Shown here one piece after another: positions 47,300-59,666 of a stretch of DNA of 64,000 nucleotides (position 1 is the first letter of the stretch; each line of letters opens with the position of its first letter). Made by a program: the position numbers and the translations under genes. The notes under the pieces are model-generated. The model saw only the letters and a program-made list of their open reading frames with translations, ran no database searches and was not told the origin of the DNA. Source of the stretch: Adiantum capillus-veneris (lineage: Eukaryota; Streptophyta; Polypodiopsida; Polypodiales; Pteridaceae); assembly GCA_014529385.2 (NCBI GenBank), contig CM043945.1, forward strand, positions 144,327,741-144,391,740, in the 5' to 3' direction.

Positions 47300-48010
47300 A
47301 GAGGCGGACATTGACGAAGCTCGGCACTGCCCGCTGCAATATGTTCCTCGACGAGTCAAGGCATTGACGATGCTGCGGATGGCGGGTTTCTTCATTTTAA
47401 ATTGACGAAGCTCGGCACTGCCCACTGCAATATGCTCCCCGACAAGAATGTTGTGGATGACGGATTTTTTCATTTCAAATTGTACCCGGGCAAGGCATTG
47501 GATTAAATTCACACGGAGTGTATCAGTTCAACTTCATATATTGACCTTTTGAGAATGTTTAATATAACATTTCAATCCATTTAATCTTTTGCCCCCTTTT
47601 TCCCCTTTGAGTAAGGCTAATTACAGAGGCAAACAGTGACGAAGCTCATCAATGACGGCTGTGATATTTCCTCCGCGTAGTCTGGCAGTCAGACATCCTC
47701 GGGCATTGACGATGACAATAATGATGCTTTTTTAGGCTTGCAATTTAATCTGTCACTTTACTTCATTTTTTTTAATTTTTCCTTTTGTACCCAGACATTG
47801 TATTAGAACCATAAGGATTGTATCACCTTGGTCCATAGGCCTTTGGAAGACGAGTAATATAGCATTTTATGTCGCTCTCTCTCTTTCCCCTCCCAATATG
47901 ACTACTTACAGTGATAGACATTGATGAAGCTCTTCCATGACTAATGCAATACTTTTTGCGACAACGCCCATTGTCGACCATTATCAGTCATTGACCATGA
48001 TGATGACCCT
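47300..48010. repeat. Degenerate dispersed/tandem repeat built on ttgacgaagctc
   Basis: The phrase attgacgaagctc (with variants) recurs at about 47309, 47400, 47645 and 47927, each followed by an actgcaata- or tgcaatac-type string. Two of the units also share ggcattgacgatg. The spacing is irregular (about 90 to 280 bp), so this is an old array or a cluster of short elements. Confidence 0.5.
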
Positions 48011-49080
48011 TTTAGTCTGATGTAACAACACAAATTTACGCAACAATTATTTTCGAACACAATGGCTTATATCACACTATTTGTAGAGACTTTATTCTAC
48101 TGAAGATTTTTATGGTATTCTGTCGGTATGCAGCACAATATTTTTAAACACCTTTGCAATTCCTAGCAATGCTATTAGCATTTTATATTCAGTTGGTTAA
48201 TGCTATCACAAGTTAGTACAAAATGTTCTATGCTCATATTCCTACTGCCAGCTTGCTCGGTAACCACTTTTTGCAACTTCATCTAATTACGACCCGGCTC
48301 TATTGCATGCTCTTTCTGAGATTCCTTGTATCAATCCACATTGGCAAATATCCTACATTATTAATTAGGGACTTAAAATTTGTTAGACTTCTCAAACTGT
48401 GAAGATTTTCTGGGTTTTCTCCTTTTCGAATAGCTCATTGTTACATTCCACTAGTTGTTGTACATTAGCACTACTCCACACCATTATGTTTAGTTCGTTT
48501 ACCACAATTTTAAGGAAATAAACGTACATGTCTTGCTTGATCGTAATCAAATGATTTTTATAATGATCTTCATTTGTTTTTGCTACATTTCTCTAACTCA
48601 TCTAAGGATTCACAAAAACCTATCCAGACCATAATGCGAGGACATCAGATAAGTGATCTCTTTACTTTGCAAACTCATTTTTTTTCTTTCCAGCTCCAGT
48701 AATCATACCCTAACCATATTTTACCCGATTTTATGATACCCCCCCCCCCCCCCACCCTGTTATCAAACCTTATTATTTCTTGCTTGACTATACTAACTTT
48801 GTCATGCCAGCTTGTGCCAAAATCCTTGCTGTGTTTACTAATACCATTCCCAAAAGAAACAACAAAACTTTCTCGACATGCATACTTAGGTAGCCACTCC
48901 GGATTGTGCTCATGATTTGTCAGTAAGCTATGCAGCTACTCATGCGAGCTAAGGAGCTCAGGGATAGTGCACAACCATCTGTAAATCCTTTGATGATCTA
49001 TTGCACTCTGATATCGACAACGTAGTGAATATTTTTTTTTCTCCTTTATGTCTTGTCTAGTCCATTGGTCACGAACACAC
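48011..49080. other. Unassigned AT-rich stretch
   Basis: Poly-C at about 48740-48757; otherwise no feature that I can support. Confidence 0.4.
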
Positions 49081-49190
49081 AGATTCGCCGATTTAGGCAG
49101 TGTGTAAATGCTCATCTTGGTGTCGATTCGCCGATTTAGGCAACACCAGTTATTTGTGCAGATCCGTCGATTTAGGCAGCACACTGAAAA
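49081..49190. repeat. 18-bp motif gattcgccgatttaggca, three copies
   Basis: Copies lie near 49081, 49123 and 49161 (the last reads gatccgtcgatttaggca), spaced about 40 bp apart. Confidence 0.7.
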
Positions 49191-49757
49191 ATTACAGTTG
49201 TATTTAAACCTGTGTTCCAACCAACCAGATTCAAATTGCATTCCAAAATCTCAGGATCAGCTATCACACTATCATGATCAAAAGCCATGGCCTTCCAGAC
49301 GCACTCAAAAGTATATATCCTAGCAAAGAGGCATACAAATCCTTTAAACACATTAGAGGCATCCCTAAAAGCATCATAACTCTTTGTAGCACCTGTAATC
49401 ACCTCAATAGGCACATTATCGCCTAACAAACGGTCAAAAAACTCACAGGTAGTGTCTTCCAGCATACCAACATCAAAGGAAGATGAAAGAGGTATATCTT
49501 CACCTATCTCTGACAAAAGACTGTAAAAAAAAGCCATATCATCACCACCATCACCAAAAAAACTATCAACCTTAACCACTTCACTGCACAACCTGTCATC
49601 ATCACCACAAAACATAGTCTCTTCCAACAATGAGATATCCTGCACCTTCTCAACCACTGGCTGCACACACACCTCAAAAGAGATACTGTCTTGCCCTGTC
49701 AAATCCAAAATATTCTCACATACAACATCACACGTATCCTCCAAAACAGGAACATCC

Positions 49758-49949
49758 TGTTGGGGTATAGGCGCCTGTGCCTTACCCGGTCGCCCAAAGT
49801 CTGGGCGCCCACTGACTTGTATACCTTATACATAGCATAAGTGTATAGGGGGCTACTCACTCTTGGAGTCTCCCCACCCATATCTGTGTGTGTCGTGTGT
49901 CTCCTTCTCTCGCTCACTCTCCGTCTGTGGTGCTCCCCGATCCCCTTCA
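49758..49949 (+). repeat. 5' LTR of the 49758 Copia-type element
   Basis: 192 bp, TGTTGGGG to CCCCTTCA, matching 53265-53456 at about 187 positions. Confidence 0.9.
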
Positions 49950-49951
49950 AT

Positions 49952-49963
49952 TGGTATCAGAGC
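49952..49963 (+). promoter_or_regulatory. Primer-binding site (initiator-Met tRNA)
   Basis: TGGTATCAGAGC, three bases after the 5' LTR, complementary to the 3' end of plant initiator-Met tRNA. Confidence 0.85.
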
Positions 49964-52900
49964 GTAGGTGCGGAGGGAGCGCGTGTGTGCACAGTCACGA
50001 CGTCAGCGGAGAGCCAGTGTCATTCCCGAAATCGCGTCCACGCGCGCGCACTTTAAAGAGTGCAAACAGGGTTTCGACTTCGGCATCAGCAAATTCAGCT
50101 TTCCGAGAGCGTTTTCATCAGGTGTCTTGGCGTTTTACCCCCCTTTCGAAGCCATTCGAGCCATCAGAAACCTCATTCGAGCTACGGTTGAGGAGCTACA
50201 TTTTCAGCCCTCTTTTGGCAGTTTATGCTGCGTTTTTGGGTCGAAACGGAGGTTTTTGGCATAGCTTTCACACCCGGACTCGGATGCATGTGATCCAGGA
50301 GTCTACCTTGGGGTTTTGGTACGCTCCGGACGCGCTCGTTATATCAGAATTATAAAATTCTGAACGCTGAATTTTCTGCAGTAGCAGTTGTTTATTGTGT
50401 GTCGAGGATTCCACACATGGTTTGCTCTTAGATGTGAGAGTGATATTTGCTGCAAGTTTCTTCACAGGTGGGAGGATACGATGTATGCCTTATGTGGTTT
50501 GATGCTCAGGGAGACTAATGTGATTGCATTTTGAGCTCGGCAATGTATGCCTCGAGCATGTTTTTTGGCAGTCGCAGGTAGAGCAGATATTTGTGTACTA
50601 GATTTGTAGGTGTTTGCAATGATGTATGCAAAGTGTGGATATTGGTGCATGCATTTGGAGTGCGGTTTGATGCGCTTTGGTTGCTCATGGTTTTGAGCGT
50701 GCAGTCAATTTGGTTACTGGTTTTGTGGCCGTTTTACTGACGAAACTCTGGCGAAATTTCCCTAGGAGTTTTATGTGCTTCATTTATGCGATCTAGGTAG
50801 AGATTGCGGGTTGCACTCAGCATTTGCGTGCGGTGTTCTCTGCAGGTGGGAGATTTGTGCGTGTGTATGCATCGATACCGCACAGTGTGGGCTTGGTGAT
50901 TAGCTCACGGTTTGACAGGCGTACAGTTATCTTGGCACACTCACAGGAGTGAGTATTGTGATGTATGCTTGTGTGGCTACGAGCTAGGTAGCCGGATTCG
51001 AGCACTAATGGCTTAAGGTTTTTCAGCAGGATTCAGCTATAGGTTTACAAGTTTACAGGCAGGTTTGAGGGCTTATTTGGGCGCTGAATTTTCAGCCATT
51101 GTTTCCTCTTTGCAGGTGTCCATGTATGGCTCAGTTGTAGGCTGATTTGGGACACATTTGTGACTTGTTTATGCAGCTGTTTAAGAGCTGAATTTTGGGG
51201 CTGTTTTGGGGCTGATTTGCAGCCATATTTTACAGCCATATTTGCAGACTTTTGTTGATGCGATTCGAGCCAGTTTAGGGCTGATTTGGTTGACATTTTC
51301 TACTCATTTTTGGTTGCTCTTTTGTGAGCATTATGGCTGATTTTTTATTTGACTTCCAGCGTTATGGTCTGACACAGTTTGATGGTGCAGATTTTGTTGC
51401 TTGGAAGGAGCATATGCTTGTTGCATTGGCGGATTTGGGACAGGATAAACCCTTGCATGGTTTATCGGCGTAGCCCAATTCTATGCGTGATGATGATTAG
51501 CAGGATCTTGATGAGTTAGCCATGTCTACGATTTGTTTGCATCTGGTTGAGTATGTTTACTGGCAGGTCTCGAGGGAGACTACAACTCATGCTTTATGGC
51601 AGAGTTTACATGCTATGTACGCGACATCCATGTCTACAGGGGAGTCTAGTCCCACTTCTATGTCCATGGGAGAGATTGGTCCCACACGCAAGTCTCGACG
51701 GCATAGAGACTTGACATGTTGGCATTGTGGACATAGAGGGCACATTAGGCGTCGATGTTTCAGGCGTTTGAGACAACGGAGGCGACAGATGCGTGATGCA
51801 GATTTGGGCATGACAGATGCTAGTGAGATCAATACGGTGGTTACTGAGTATGCTTGTGACGGCGATGTCACATTTACATCTAGCTTGTCTTCAGACGATC
51901 TTATGTCTATGGATTGCATATCGGATTGCACATTGTCTTCACATTGGTTACTAGATTCAGATGCTACTTTCCATGTCACGTCGCATCGTGAGTGGTTTAG
52001 CACGTTTTCTAGTGGGAGACTTGGTTGTGTGCACATGGTTGATGGTGTTGTGTATGACATTGAGGGTGCAGGAGACGTATGTTTGTCCTTGCCCAGTGGT
52101 ATGATATTTACCCTGCGTCATGTGCGTTATGTGCCAGATCTGAGACGGGATTTGATCTCAGTCAGACAGTTACGGGATAGTGGATGTCAGATTTCGCTAC
52201 GAGAGCGAGATTTTGTGATGCATTTGGGTTCGCTAGTGATTGCGAGAGGTGCCAGGAGTGGTACAGGTTACCCATTGCATGTGGATCACGCGAGAGACGG
52301 TGTTGTCTCTGTGATCATGCAGCCAGGTAGACAGCGAGAGAGCAGGCGAGTCTCTTTTGCTTGTGGGTTGCAGGATGCTTTGCATGGAGTGTAGAGTAGT
52401 GAGCTCGTTGTACACACAGTTGGGGCACGACTTGAGCAGTCACACAAAGAGGTGACAGAGTCAGACATGCATGCTTTGCTAGTGACTGAGCAAAGCAGAG
52501 AGTCAGTTGTGCGAGATACTTCTATGCAGGATAGACAGGTAGAGCGGTCTTGCTCTAGTGAGTCACAACAGGAGGACGTTGTGCAAGAGTCTATGCATAT
52601 GGAGTTAGAGCATGAGAGCTCTAGCGAGTCACAACAGATTGAGTGGTCATGTTTGCAGTGGATGATTGCAGAGGAGGCTGAGACGTCAGCGATTATGCAA
52701 TCATTCCTTTCTATGCTCGACAGTGAGTATGGGGATATAGTTGTGTAGGATATGTCTTCCAGCAGACATCTAGAGCAACTGGTTTGCTCTGAGGTTGCAC
52801 GACAGGTTGATGCGTCTTTTGCAGATAGTCTGGAGATGCATGTGGCTGACATGCCTTGTCAGTCAGAGATGCCTATTGCCAGGGATATATATGTTGATGC

Positions 52901-53264
52901 ATGCTCCGTAGAGCTAGCAGGGCCCGCTAGCATTGCATCGGCATTCGGTGGTCTCATGTATGAGATGTTGATCTTGAGACCGGATATCGCAGCTGCAGTG
53001 GGAGCATTTGCAGTTGGGGTTGTCACTCGTTTGTTGACTGATGATGGCATAGTGCACGAGGGAGATATGCAAGTATTGTGTACATACTTGCAGTACGTGT
53101 GCGGTACGTCTAGTGGTGTATGGACTTACACGGGAGCAGGACAGCCGGATGCACACAATCACAGCAGCCAGTGGACATTGGTTGAGAGCGGTTTTCTCTT
53201 GCCTTTTGTAGTGTTTAGACTAGGTTCTCTTGCTTAAAGGCACATTCGCCTTTAAGTAGGAGGT

Positions 53265-53456
53265 TGTTGGGGTATAGGCGCCTGTGCCTTGCCCGACCGC
53301 CCAAAGTCTGGGCGCCCACTGACTTGTATACCTTATACATAACATAAGTGTATAGGGGGCTGCTCACTCTTGGAGTCTCCCCACCCATATCTGTGTGTGT
53401 CGTGTGTCTCCTTCTCTCGCTCACTCTCCGTCTGTGGTGCTCCCCGATCCCCTTCA
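53265..53456 (+). repeat. 3' LTR of the 49758 Copia-type element
   Basis: 192 bp, the partner of 49758-49949, followed by the CATCC target duplication. Confidence 0.9.
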
Positions 53457-54969
53457 CATCCTTTGCCTCTTCACTTACCACATCCATGGCATCAACATCT
53501 GATAATAGATCACCACTAATGCTTTCAGTCTCGCTCTCATTCACTTCAAGCATACCCTCCACCTCAAAAACTTTCAAACTTTGAATCATTGCCTCTTTGT
53601 CAATAGGCTTAGCAGGCACAACAAACTTAGGCTTCACATCATAAAAATCACCACCATCACTGCATGAAGATGATTCCTGGTTACCCTCATAACCCTCACC
53701 ATCAAGCACAATCATTTCTTTGTGCAAAACCATACTCATCACGAAGCATGCATACTTGGAAAACTGGAGACTCTAAACTCTCCCAAAACTGCAATTGAAG
53801 CTCTCTCCAAGATTTAATACGTTGACAACCACATTCAATGCTCCCAAAAGCCTCAGGTGGCTCATAGAAACCTAAAATAAGTGCCCTCTTTATACTTTGC
53901 CAACTCCATTGATCTTCTTCAGACAACAAAGAATAAAGGTGAGTCGCGTCGTATAAAAGGTCTTGCCATGCATAATCAGCTTGCAATTCATCGTCACAAA
54001 GATCCAAACACATTAATTCGTACTCTACAAGCCGAATCCAAGACATAAAATCTTAATTTCGACCACCTATAAAGAACCTGCTTGTTGCCATAGCTTCATG
54101 CTTGTAAACTAGAGATCTGGAATATTATCCTCCGTGGGGGCACCAAAATGATGCGAGGTGAAAACCGAGAAGGGATACAATGCCTCTATAGCCCTAGCAC
54201 ACCTCACAACGTCGAATTCCAACGCTTGAACACGACTGAAAACACCATTCGTAACTGTCCGAGAACTCCATGAAAAACCCCCCAAACAGGGCATTCACTT
54301 GGAATCAACAAAAACAAATATCACGAGCATGTAGACGGGCTCGAGTAGATAATTTTAGAACCCTCATATGCAAGAAACAGAGCTTAGATGAGAAAGATAT
54401 GGCCATTTGAAATTAAGGGGGTGCTCACTCAAGCTCAAAATTGAGCTCTCTGGAAACTTGAATTCTCTATGCAGAGAACTCAGCCTAAAAAGTGGAAGTT
54501 CTTTTCCTTTTGTTGAAGGGTAAAGCTTTATCTCTTCTCAGCTGACAAGGAGTCTTGAGTTTTCTTCTTTTAATTGCTCCATTTGGAGCTTATTTTAGGG
54601 AAGGGAGATGGAGTCGGTGGGTTCAAAGGTCAAAGGAGGTTTTCAAAAATTTAATTCGCCCAGATCAAAGGGCCAGGCGTGTGTCCACGCTGGTTTGAAG
54701 AGGAGGAATTGCCTCCCCAACTTGTCGAAAACTGCCCCCGATTCCTTGTGCAAATACTTCGCCGGCTCGTTGGCTATGGACAGTCGCCTATGACCAGTCC
54801 CCCATTCAAACAGCCTCTTGCCTCTTATTTCTATGTTCTCTCTGCCCTCATACCCAATACTCAAAGAGCTACTCCCTCTTCAGTCTATGTTGGCTTGTTA
54901 ATTCAGCCCCCCGCGACTGCAACCCTCCTCAAACACTGGCTCACCCTTGGATGTGTGCTCCTCGGCACA

Positions 54970-55143
54970 CATCAGGCTCTTTCCTTCAAGCAACAGCTGA
55001 AAAGCTTCATTAATCTGTTGGATCAGTCGTGTGTGCATTATAAACTCCTCAAGCTGTATCTCCTTGTTCATGTACATTCCCACAAGCATTGGTAGTTGTG
55101 ATTTGGCTTTCACCCCACCAGACAAGACTCCGGTTAATGTGCT
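54970..55143 (-). pseudogene. Alcohol-dehydrogenase-like C-terminal fragment in the R2 LTR
   Basis: The minus strand reads TLTGVLSGGVKAKSQLP, LVGMYMNKEIQLEEFI and IQQINEAFQLLLEGKSLM. Plant zinc alcohol dehydrogenases (medium-chain family) end with the same pattern: a glycine-rich FGG-K-KS-LP turn, a V-KYMNKE-K--EFI helix and an INKAF-LL-EGK-LR finish. This is the last part of the coenzyme/catalytic domain boundary and lacks any zinc ligand or Rossmann motif. It is present in all R LTRs (also 38508-38672 and, partly, 42711-42812), so it was captured before the copies spread. A non-functional host gene fragment. Confidence 0.7.
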
Positions 55144-56039
55144 ACCATACCTTGCTGGGCTGAATTCGCATCATCAGAAACAGTCTCAGCATCTACAAAA
55201 TCCCCCTCGGGATCTGCTGCAGCTTTGGGTTCCTGTATTTCTTCGGCTTTGCTTTTCTGAGTGGGGGAATGGGCCCCAGCTTGCAGCTCTTTGCCTAAAT
55301 TCAAAGGAAAATCCTCTTTGCTAGCAGAGGGAATCTCTGCCGTGACGTCGTTGGAGGAAGCAGTAGAGTTATCCATCGCCATGGCCAGAAGCAACCTTGG
55401 AGCTTTGGAGAGGGCAGTGAAGGGGACCCCTCCCGAACCCTAAACTGTAGACAAATCATATCACAAATTTGGTACTGAAATGGCATGTTCAAGTGCTACG
55501 CGATGCTAGCAACAAGCAAGAGCCAGTGTACTCAGAAAAACGCCCATTCCAGTCCATGCCTTTGCAGCACCAAACCCCTCAAGCTTGGGCAGACATGCCA
55601 ACAAAAGGCCATCAGCATTCGCAAAGACTGTTTGCATTCATGAGATGACGATTCTAAACAGCACTGCACGAATATTATAATGCGAAAAGGCACTTTCGCT
55701 GCTTGCTTGTCTTGCTCTTTCAAGCGTGATTTGTGCAGTGCAAGAGACTAGTTCTGTGAGCAGACAAATACATAACCTCCCAGCTAGAAGTGCCTCAATT
55801 TCTTCTTGAGCCAAAATTACCCGCCTAGCACCTGCTTTGACAAATCTTTTTAAAGCATTCCATGTGGGATAAATGCCTCTCAAAGGCTGCCCCTCCTTCC
55901 TCCTCCCAAAATTTTAGGTTTTCTCAGCTTCACCCCCAACTCATGAGGCAACTTCCACATGACATTTCTTACTGCTCCGAGAATCGCACTCCTAGGTCCA
56001 AATGGAACTCTAAAACCTTGCAGTCCAACTTTATTTGCT

Positions 56040-56760
56040 CTTTGTACTAGCTCATTGAACGTCCGCATGGGGTTCGTGATTTCAGACTTGGCCACCCTCT
56101 TCAGTGAAGCCCCGTTGAGGAACCAGGCCCTGAGGCTCTTGGTTCCTGGTGGTGAAGATAGTTGTCTAGCAAGGTCTTTGCTCTCTTCAACAAACTATCT
56201 AATGCTAGTCTTCTTCTATTTGATCCTTCATAGCTGGCTGAGTAGCTCCTTGTCCGTTTGTTTGTCCTTTGAACCTCTGCACTAAGGCCTTGAACATTGA
56301 CTTGTACGTGGGTAACTATTCAGGTAGGTAGTTGAAATACCGGGTTTAAGCCACCCCTCTCAGTGTCTGAGGGAAGCATATCCTCCAATCCATCTTGGGT
56401 AGGTCCTTGAGACTTGCCCAGCTCTTGAATGCTTGCAGATGTACCCAAGGATCACTCCCACATTTCCCTTTATACTCAAGCATCTTCAGCTTCAAGCTTC
56501 AGATCCCTGGCCACCTAACATGCCAGGTTGTTGGATGTTGGTGCCTCTAGTCTCTCCCTCTGAAGTTCTGCATTTTCCTCGACACCTTCAGGCTCTGATT
56601 GATCATCCTGATCGAATGTCACTCGGTCCAGGTCCTCTATTTCTTGCCTTTTCTTGGGCCACCTTGGCCTTCTCTTAAGTTGGTTGCTCGTTCCTACCCT
56701 TTCGTTTGTGGTGTCCTCCATGGTTGATACTCTTCGTTAGAGCTTCCCCAGCACGATCTC
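56040..56760 (-). mobile_element. Ty3-type gag fragment
   Basis: The minus strand starts MEDTTNERVGTS at 56721, followed by an acidic stretch (DLDRVTFDQDDQSEPEG), then, at about 56470-56260, a capsid-like block (DPWVHLQAFKSWASLK, RYFNYLPE, FKALVQRF). Typical Ty3 gag order. A fossil with several breaks; it abuts the R2 LTR end at about 56010-56040. Confidence 0.6.
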
Positions 56761-56857
56761 CAATGTTGAACCCGAGCCTTTAGTTAGTGTTAGTTTCTGG
56801 CTCAGTCCGGTGTTGGGTTAGTCAACCCTGACTATAGCCGTTGGTTATGTCAGTGTT

Positions 56858-56888
<31 letters not shown>

Positions 56889-58335
56889 AGAAATGAGGCA
56901 AGGAACAAGACATGCCACATATATTGAAAGGACCAGAGAACCAAATTGATTCATATTACTAATGCTCAAGAGTGCAGCAGCTCAGCCTCAAAGCTGGCAC
57001 AAAGATTACAATGGCTGGTAGCACCATACTCACACACCCATGCAGCTCCTACATAGTTCTCAAATACTAAGATTGTATTGTCATCCTGCACATTCTGGAG
57101 TCTTTGTCCCTTTATAGCCTACTGGACTACCCGTTGAGCTTTCTTGAATCTTGTTGTTGTTCTTAACTGCCCACGATTGAAGCCTTGCCTTTATTAGTAC
57201 CTTTAAGTGGTGGTATCTTTTGCTCGTACTTCAATGGTGGTTCCACACGAGCAGCTTATCTTCTATACAAAGATGTTACTCTTGATCTTCATCAATCTTT
57301 GACATATATAGCTTCAGATTCTAAAGCAGCCAACGAGTTGTGCAAACATGATGTCTCTAAAGCAATCCAAGGGGTTGCATGCATTGCACAATAATGCATT
57401 AGAGAGACTACGTGCATTACAAAGATGTTGTGCTTCATGGTCTTTGATCGGTATGCACCACTTTTGCCACAAAGTCATTGGCATGGTCCATACTCGTGTG
57501 GCAATCTTAAATGGATCCTTCACCATACGTTGGTGATTTGACATTTTGATCCATATGTAACGTAAGCTCCATAGAAACGTGGCCTTACATAAGGAAATAA
57601 TCCTCAAGGGCTCTCTTTAAAACCCTCTCGCAAAGAAGAAGTTGCGTTGGGCTAGGATTTCATCGTGAGCAAAGACTTTGTGAGGAACATCTTCTTCATG
57701 TCCGCTAATTCGGAGTGTACATTATGAAGTTTTAAGCAAAAGTGCATTCCTTATGCAATATTATAACTCTATATAGAGTTAAGTATTTTTTGCTGAAGAC
57801 ACCTGATAAGGGATTCTTTTAGATCAACGCTCTAAGATGTTGATTATTTGGTTTATAAGTTAAAGGTGGTCAAGTAATGCCACACAAAATTATGGACTTA
57901 TTTCATCACATGATGGTGATGTTTGTGATTACCTACTAGGCAAGACCAAGCCATAGTCACGGGGTTATGTATATCTTTTACATTATTATCGAGGGTTTCT
58001 CTTTGAGTCAATTTTTAGAAGCAACGATACCTTGTTTTGGTAAAGGCTTCTCAAGACACCATCCACATGTTAGGCATTGTTGTTGCAAGTCATGTACTTG
58101 ATCACGATAGATATGGTTACTTAAAATCCTCTCTCTATGATGTTATGGATTAAGGTGCCAGTTTGTGATCATATGTGACATAAGGTTCACCACGTGACAA
58201 TGATCCTTATGGCTTTCCTGCATGATATTGTTGACATGGTTGATCATTACATGGAGATGTCTAGGGGATAATGATCCCCAACACTTCTAGTGGACTTTTT
58301 GACAATGAATTTAAGAAACAAACATCCATCATTTC
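56761..58335. other. Unassigned, with (CA)n at about 56860-56888
   Basis: May include the 5' LTR and leader of the gag fragment at 56040. An open frame at 57185-57394 and the stretch to 57550 look faintly coding but match nothing I know. Confidence 0.35.
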
Positions 58336-58339
58336 TTAA

Positions 58340-59659
58340 CACTAGGTTGGTAACCTAACAGGACATAAAAGTGTCCTTTCAAGGTTTTGACAAAAACCTC
58401 CAAAACCATAGTAGATCCACTCATTTTGTAAAATCCTTTCATGAGGTTATAGTTCAAGGCCTACTACTTATGGAAAAAATAAGAAACTTGTAAAATTTCT
58501 CATCTTTTAGTCACACCAAGCCTCCAAAGTTGGTGGACCAGTACATTTTCATCAAAACAGTCATTTCTTACAATTTGTTGCATAAAAATAAGATTAGGGA
58601 TTTTTGTAGGACTTGAGATAAATTCCCTAGTTAGCTTCAATGGGTTGGTGATATGAAAATATGATTGCTTCTCACTCACTATTTTTTGTTTTGCCAAAAG
58701 AAATAGGTACAAAAAAGTTGAATTTGTACCATTCTGCAAACCTATCATCAAAGTTTCTATAGCCACGCTCAATACAAATAATATATGCATGTTTTCTTAG
58801 TTCCCTATTGTCCTTTAGGTTCATAAGGAGCCATGGAGCATGTCAAAAGAATAATACATCTCTTACCAAGGGGAATCTTGGGGACAAAGATGAAGTGCTA
58901 AATACAGCAAACATGAAAAAACTGGGCTCAGCATTATGAGTTGTAGAATCCCATAGAAACTATTCAATATCTAGTCAAATTTGATCCTTATGACTAGATA
59001 TGGTTACTACCTACAAAATGCATGTAGTTGTCACAAGAAACTAACAATATTGAAAAAGCTATCCTTGATATACTAGAATGTTCCGTTTTCTTCTATAATT
59101 GAAAAAATCAACCATCGTTGTCTACTATGCAAAATAGGATATTAGGTGCCCCAAAACTCAAAGAATATTAGCTTTATGTTACAATATGCGACATAGAAAA
59201 TCAAAACTGCATTTGGATATCATGAAAGCCACCAAAAAAATCATAGAAGAGCTAAAATTGGCTAAAAAACAGGATTTGACAATTTTTGTAATTTGGTCAT
59301 AACTGACAACTTTGACATTTATTTCTCCCTAGAAGCATCAGGACATGTTGAGGACTACTAAAGATAGTTCTCTAGCATTATAGACCTCATAAACATGAAT
59401 TCTAGAGTGGTATAGTTGCAAAAAGTTGAAAAAAGCCTAAAACAGGACCCGTTTTTTCACACAGTTTAGGTTGTGAAATGTTGTGCAAGGACAAGGTTAA
59501 AGATGGAATTGATATTCCAAAAAATGTCGAGTTTTTTTCAGCCCATGAGACAAATTTCTACACAGATAGCACCTCAAAATCCATTTTGAAACTCTTGACA
59601 TAATTCAAGGAAAATGGTCACTTAACAAGACATAAAAGTGTCCCATTACCAACCTAGTG
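58340..59659. mobile_element. 1.32-kb TIR element flanked by TTAA
   Basis: Perfect 14-bp inverted ends CACTAGGTTGGTAA (58340-58353, and 59646-59659 on the minus strand), flanked on both sides by TTAA (58336-58339 and 59660-59663). Just inside each end is a near-palindrome ggacataaaagtgtcc. The interior is AT-rich with no transposase. A 3-bp duplication does not fit (TAA versus TTA); a 4-bp TTAA does. CACTA-like ends plus a 4-bp duplication would suit the Chapaev branch of the CMC group; a TTAA target also suits piggyBac. Non-autonomous. Confidence 0.75.
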
Positions 59660-59666
59660 TTAACTC

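Larger units (their letters stand above)
49758..53456 (+). mobile_element. Copia-type LTR element, 3.7 kb, both LTRs present, non-autonomous
   Basis: LTRs at 49758-49949 and 53265-53456, 192 bp each, starting TGTTGGGG and ending CCCCTTCA. A perfect 5-bp duplication CATCC flanks the element (49753-49757 and 53457-53461). Primer site TGGTATCAGAGC (initiator Met) at 49952-49963; purine tract aagtaggaggt just before the 3' LTR. The leader is long (about 1.4 kb). Coding parts recognised: gag-like start MADFLFDFQRYGLTQFDG near 51333, zinc knuckle CWHCGHRGHIRRRC (about 51715), a protease-like block (about 51940-52180), and an end-of-RT remnant (about 52990-53130). The LTRs differ at about 5 of 192 sites, all transitions, so the insertion is roughly one to two million years old at usual plant rates. 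Broken, with several breaks. Confidence 0.85.
49222..56010 (-). mobile_element. R2: second copy of the R element, 3' truncated, interrupted by a Copia-type element
   Basis: The gag-like ORF of R1 is repeated here at 54130-53462 and 49757-49222 on the minus strand, split by the insertion 49758-53456. The 5' LTR follows at about 54146-56010 and closely matches both R1 LTRs up to ctaggtccaaatggaactc. No 3' LTR follows the gag-like ORF at 49222. Fossil with a few breaks besides the insertion. Confidence 0.7.
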
